A DNA stretch of 64,000 bases from an uncultured Christensenellaceae bacterium. Lineage in GTDB: Bacteria; Bacillota; Clostridia; Christensenellales; Borkfalkiaceae. The translations under genes were made by a program, and so were the position numbers. The notes beneath the pieces are model-generated. The model saw nothing but the letters and a program-made list of their open reading frames with translations, had not been told where the DNA came from and did no database searches. Positions 63,415-64,000 of the stretch are shown here, piece after piece; the stretch's first letter is position 1; each line of letters begins with the position of its first letter. The DNA lies in assembly GCA_910586825.1 (NCBI GenBank), contig CAJUJF010000009.1, positions 1 through 64,000 of the forward strand, in the 5' to 3' direction.

Positions 63415-64000
63415 ACGAGAATCACTCCGTCCGCGCTCTCCGCGATCTCGCCCAAAACGTACGCGTCCTCGCCGTTCGCTTTCAAAACTTCGATCGCGCG
63501 GTCCGCGTCCTCTTTCGCGACCACGACGCTCATGCCTACGCCCATATTGAACGTGTTGAACATGTCGTGTTCCGAAACCTTTCCTCTTTTACGGATCAGC
63601 TCGAAGATCGGCGGGATCTTCACGTCCCTTTTGGCGATTTTCACGCCGAGACCCGCGGGGATAGAACGCGGCATGTTCTCGTAAAAACCGCCGCCCGTGA
63701 TGTGCGAAACGCCTTTGACGGCGACTTCCGCAAACAGCGCGAGCATGGGCTTCACGTAAATCTTCGTGGGCGCGAGCAACACTTCGCCGAGGCTCTTGCC
63801 GCCGAGCTCCGCAACGGGCGCGGTCAGATCGCAACGTTCGACGTCGAACACCTTGCGCACGAGCGAAAAACCGTTGGAGTGCACGCCCGAAGAGGGCAGG
63901 GCGATCATCACGTCCCCCGCCTTCATCTTCGATTTATCGATCACCTTTTCGCGGGACACGACGCCGACGGTGAACCCCGCCAGATCGTAGTCGTCCTCGG
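63411..64000 (-). CDS. purM: Phosphoribosylformylglycinamidine cyclo-ligase, 5' end beyond window
   Basis: The C-terminal ~196 residues are present: DLAGFTVGVVSREKVIDKSK, then IALPSSGVHSNGFSLVRKVF, YVKPMLALFAEVAVKGVSHI and TGGGFYENMPRSIPAG. The frame is open to base 64000, so the ATG at 63959 is internal. Converts FGAM to AIR. First visible gene of the pur operon. Confidence 0.96.
   Translation of the reverse strand, partial: EDDYDLAGFTVGVVSREKVIDKSKMKAGDVMIALPSSGVHSNGFSLVRKVFDVERCDLTAPVAELGGKSLGEVLLAPTKIYVKPMLALFAEVAVKGVSHITGGGFYENMPRSIPAGLGVKIAKRDVKIPPIFELIRKRGKVSEHDMFNTFNMGVGMSVVVAKEDADRAIEVLKANGEDAYVLGEIAESADGVILV

Overview
The window reads as two joined pieces of a Bacillota (Clostridia-type) genome. 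Strong AGGAGG-type ribosome binding sites, TTGACA-17-TATAAT promoters, the rpmG-secE-nusG-rplKAJL order, a YrzB/RuvX pair and an AICARFT/PurO purine pathway point there. The species cannot be named from sequence alone. An uncultured gut clostridium is my best inference.

Bases 1 to about 22,880 are the accessory part of a phage or phage-like mobile element. They hold about 45 short, tightly packed, ATGA-overlapping genes, all on the minus strand, with visibly lower GC than the rest. Five transcription units can be read from promoters and terminators. Operon I starts at P1 (about 9.1 kb) and carries DNA methyltransferases, a MTA/SAH nucleosidase and a MazG-like enzyme. Operon II starts at P2 (14.5 kb) and carries an HTH regulator, a PemK-like protein, an Api92-like protein and unknowns. 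Operon III starts at P3 (20.0 kb) and ends in a DUF6273/C-type-lectin-like protein whose last 40 codons look like the variable region of a diversity-generating retroelement (DGR). P4 drives a RelB/YafQ pair. The last unit carries a reverse transcriptase with the DGR-type LGxxxSQ motif, followed by small holin-like membrane proteins. P1, P3 and P4 share a promoter module, and a 99-bp stretch is perfectly duplicated at P1 and P3. No capsid, tail, terminase or integrase gene is in view.

At about 22,860-22,890 the reverse transcriptase loses its N-terminal half and abuts the 3' remnant of an unrelated plus-strand gene. Bases 22.9-25.3 kb are a scar region: a winged-helix protein with a zinc-finger-like tail, several perfect inverted repeats, a probable type I toxin-antitoxin-like locus with two consensus promoters, and a tandem 11-bp repeat resembling an attachment site. 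It ends at the 3' end of a tRNA-Glu/Met/fMet cluster, a classic integration position.

From 25.8 kb to the end is GC-rich core chromosome, nearly all on the minus strand. In order it holds queH/pdxT/pdxS, leuA behind an attenuator-like leader, a Fur-family regulator, yrzB/ruvX, and a plus-strand HTH-ADP-ribosylglycohydrolase fusion. These are followed by small unknowns, a lipoprotein peptidyl-prolyl isomerase, an AT-rich orphan gene, mscS, the rplL-rplJ-rplA-rplK-nusG-secE-rpmG cluster and trkA/trkH. Then come an 1871-residue DUF4011-helicase-nuclease protein, rimM-trmD-rbgA-rnhB-yraN, degV, and a one-carbon/purine block: mutY, fhs, purL, purD, AICARFT-only purH, PurO-like IMP cyclohydrolase, purN and purM, the last cut by the window edge. 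Formate-tetrahydrofolate ligase supplies the 10-formyl-THF used by purN and purH. The PurO-like gene replaces the missing cyclohydrolase half of PurH.
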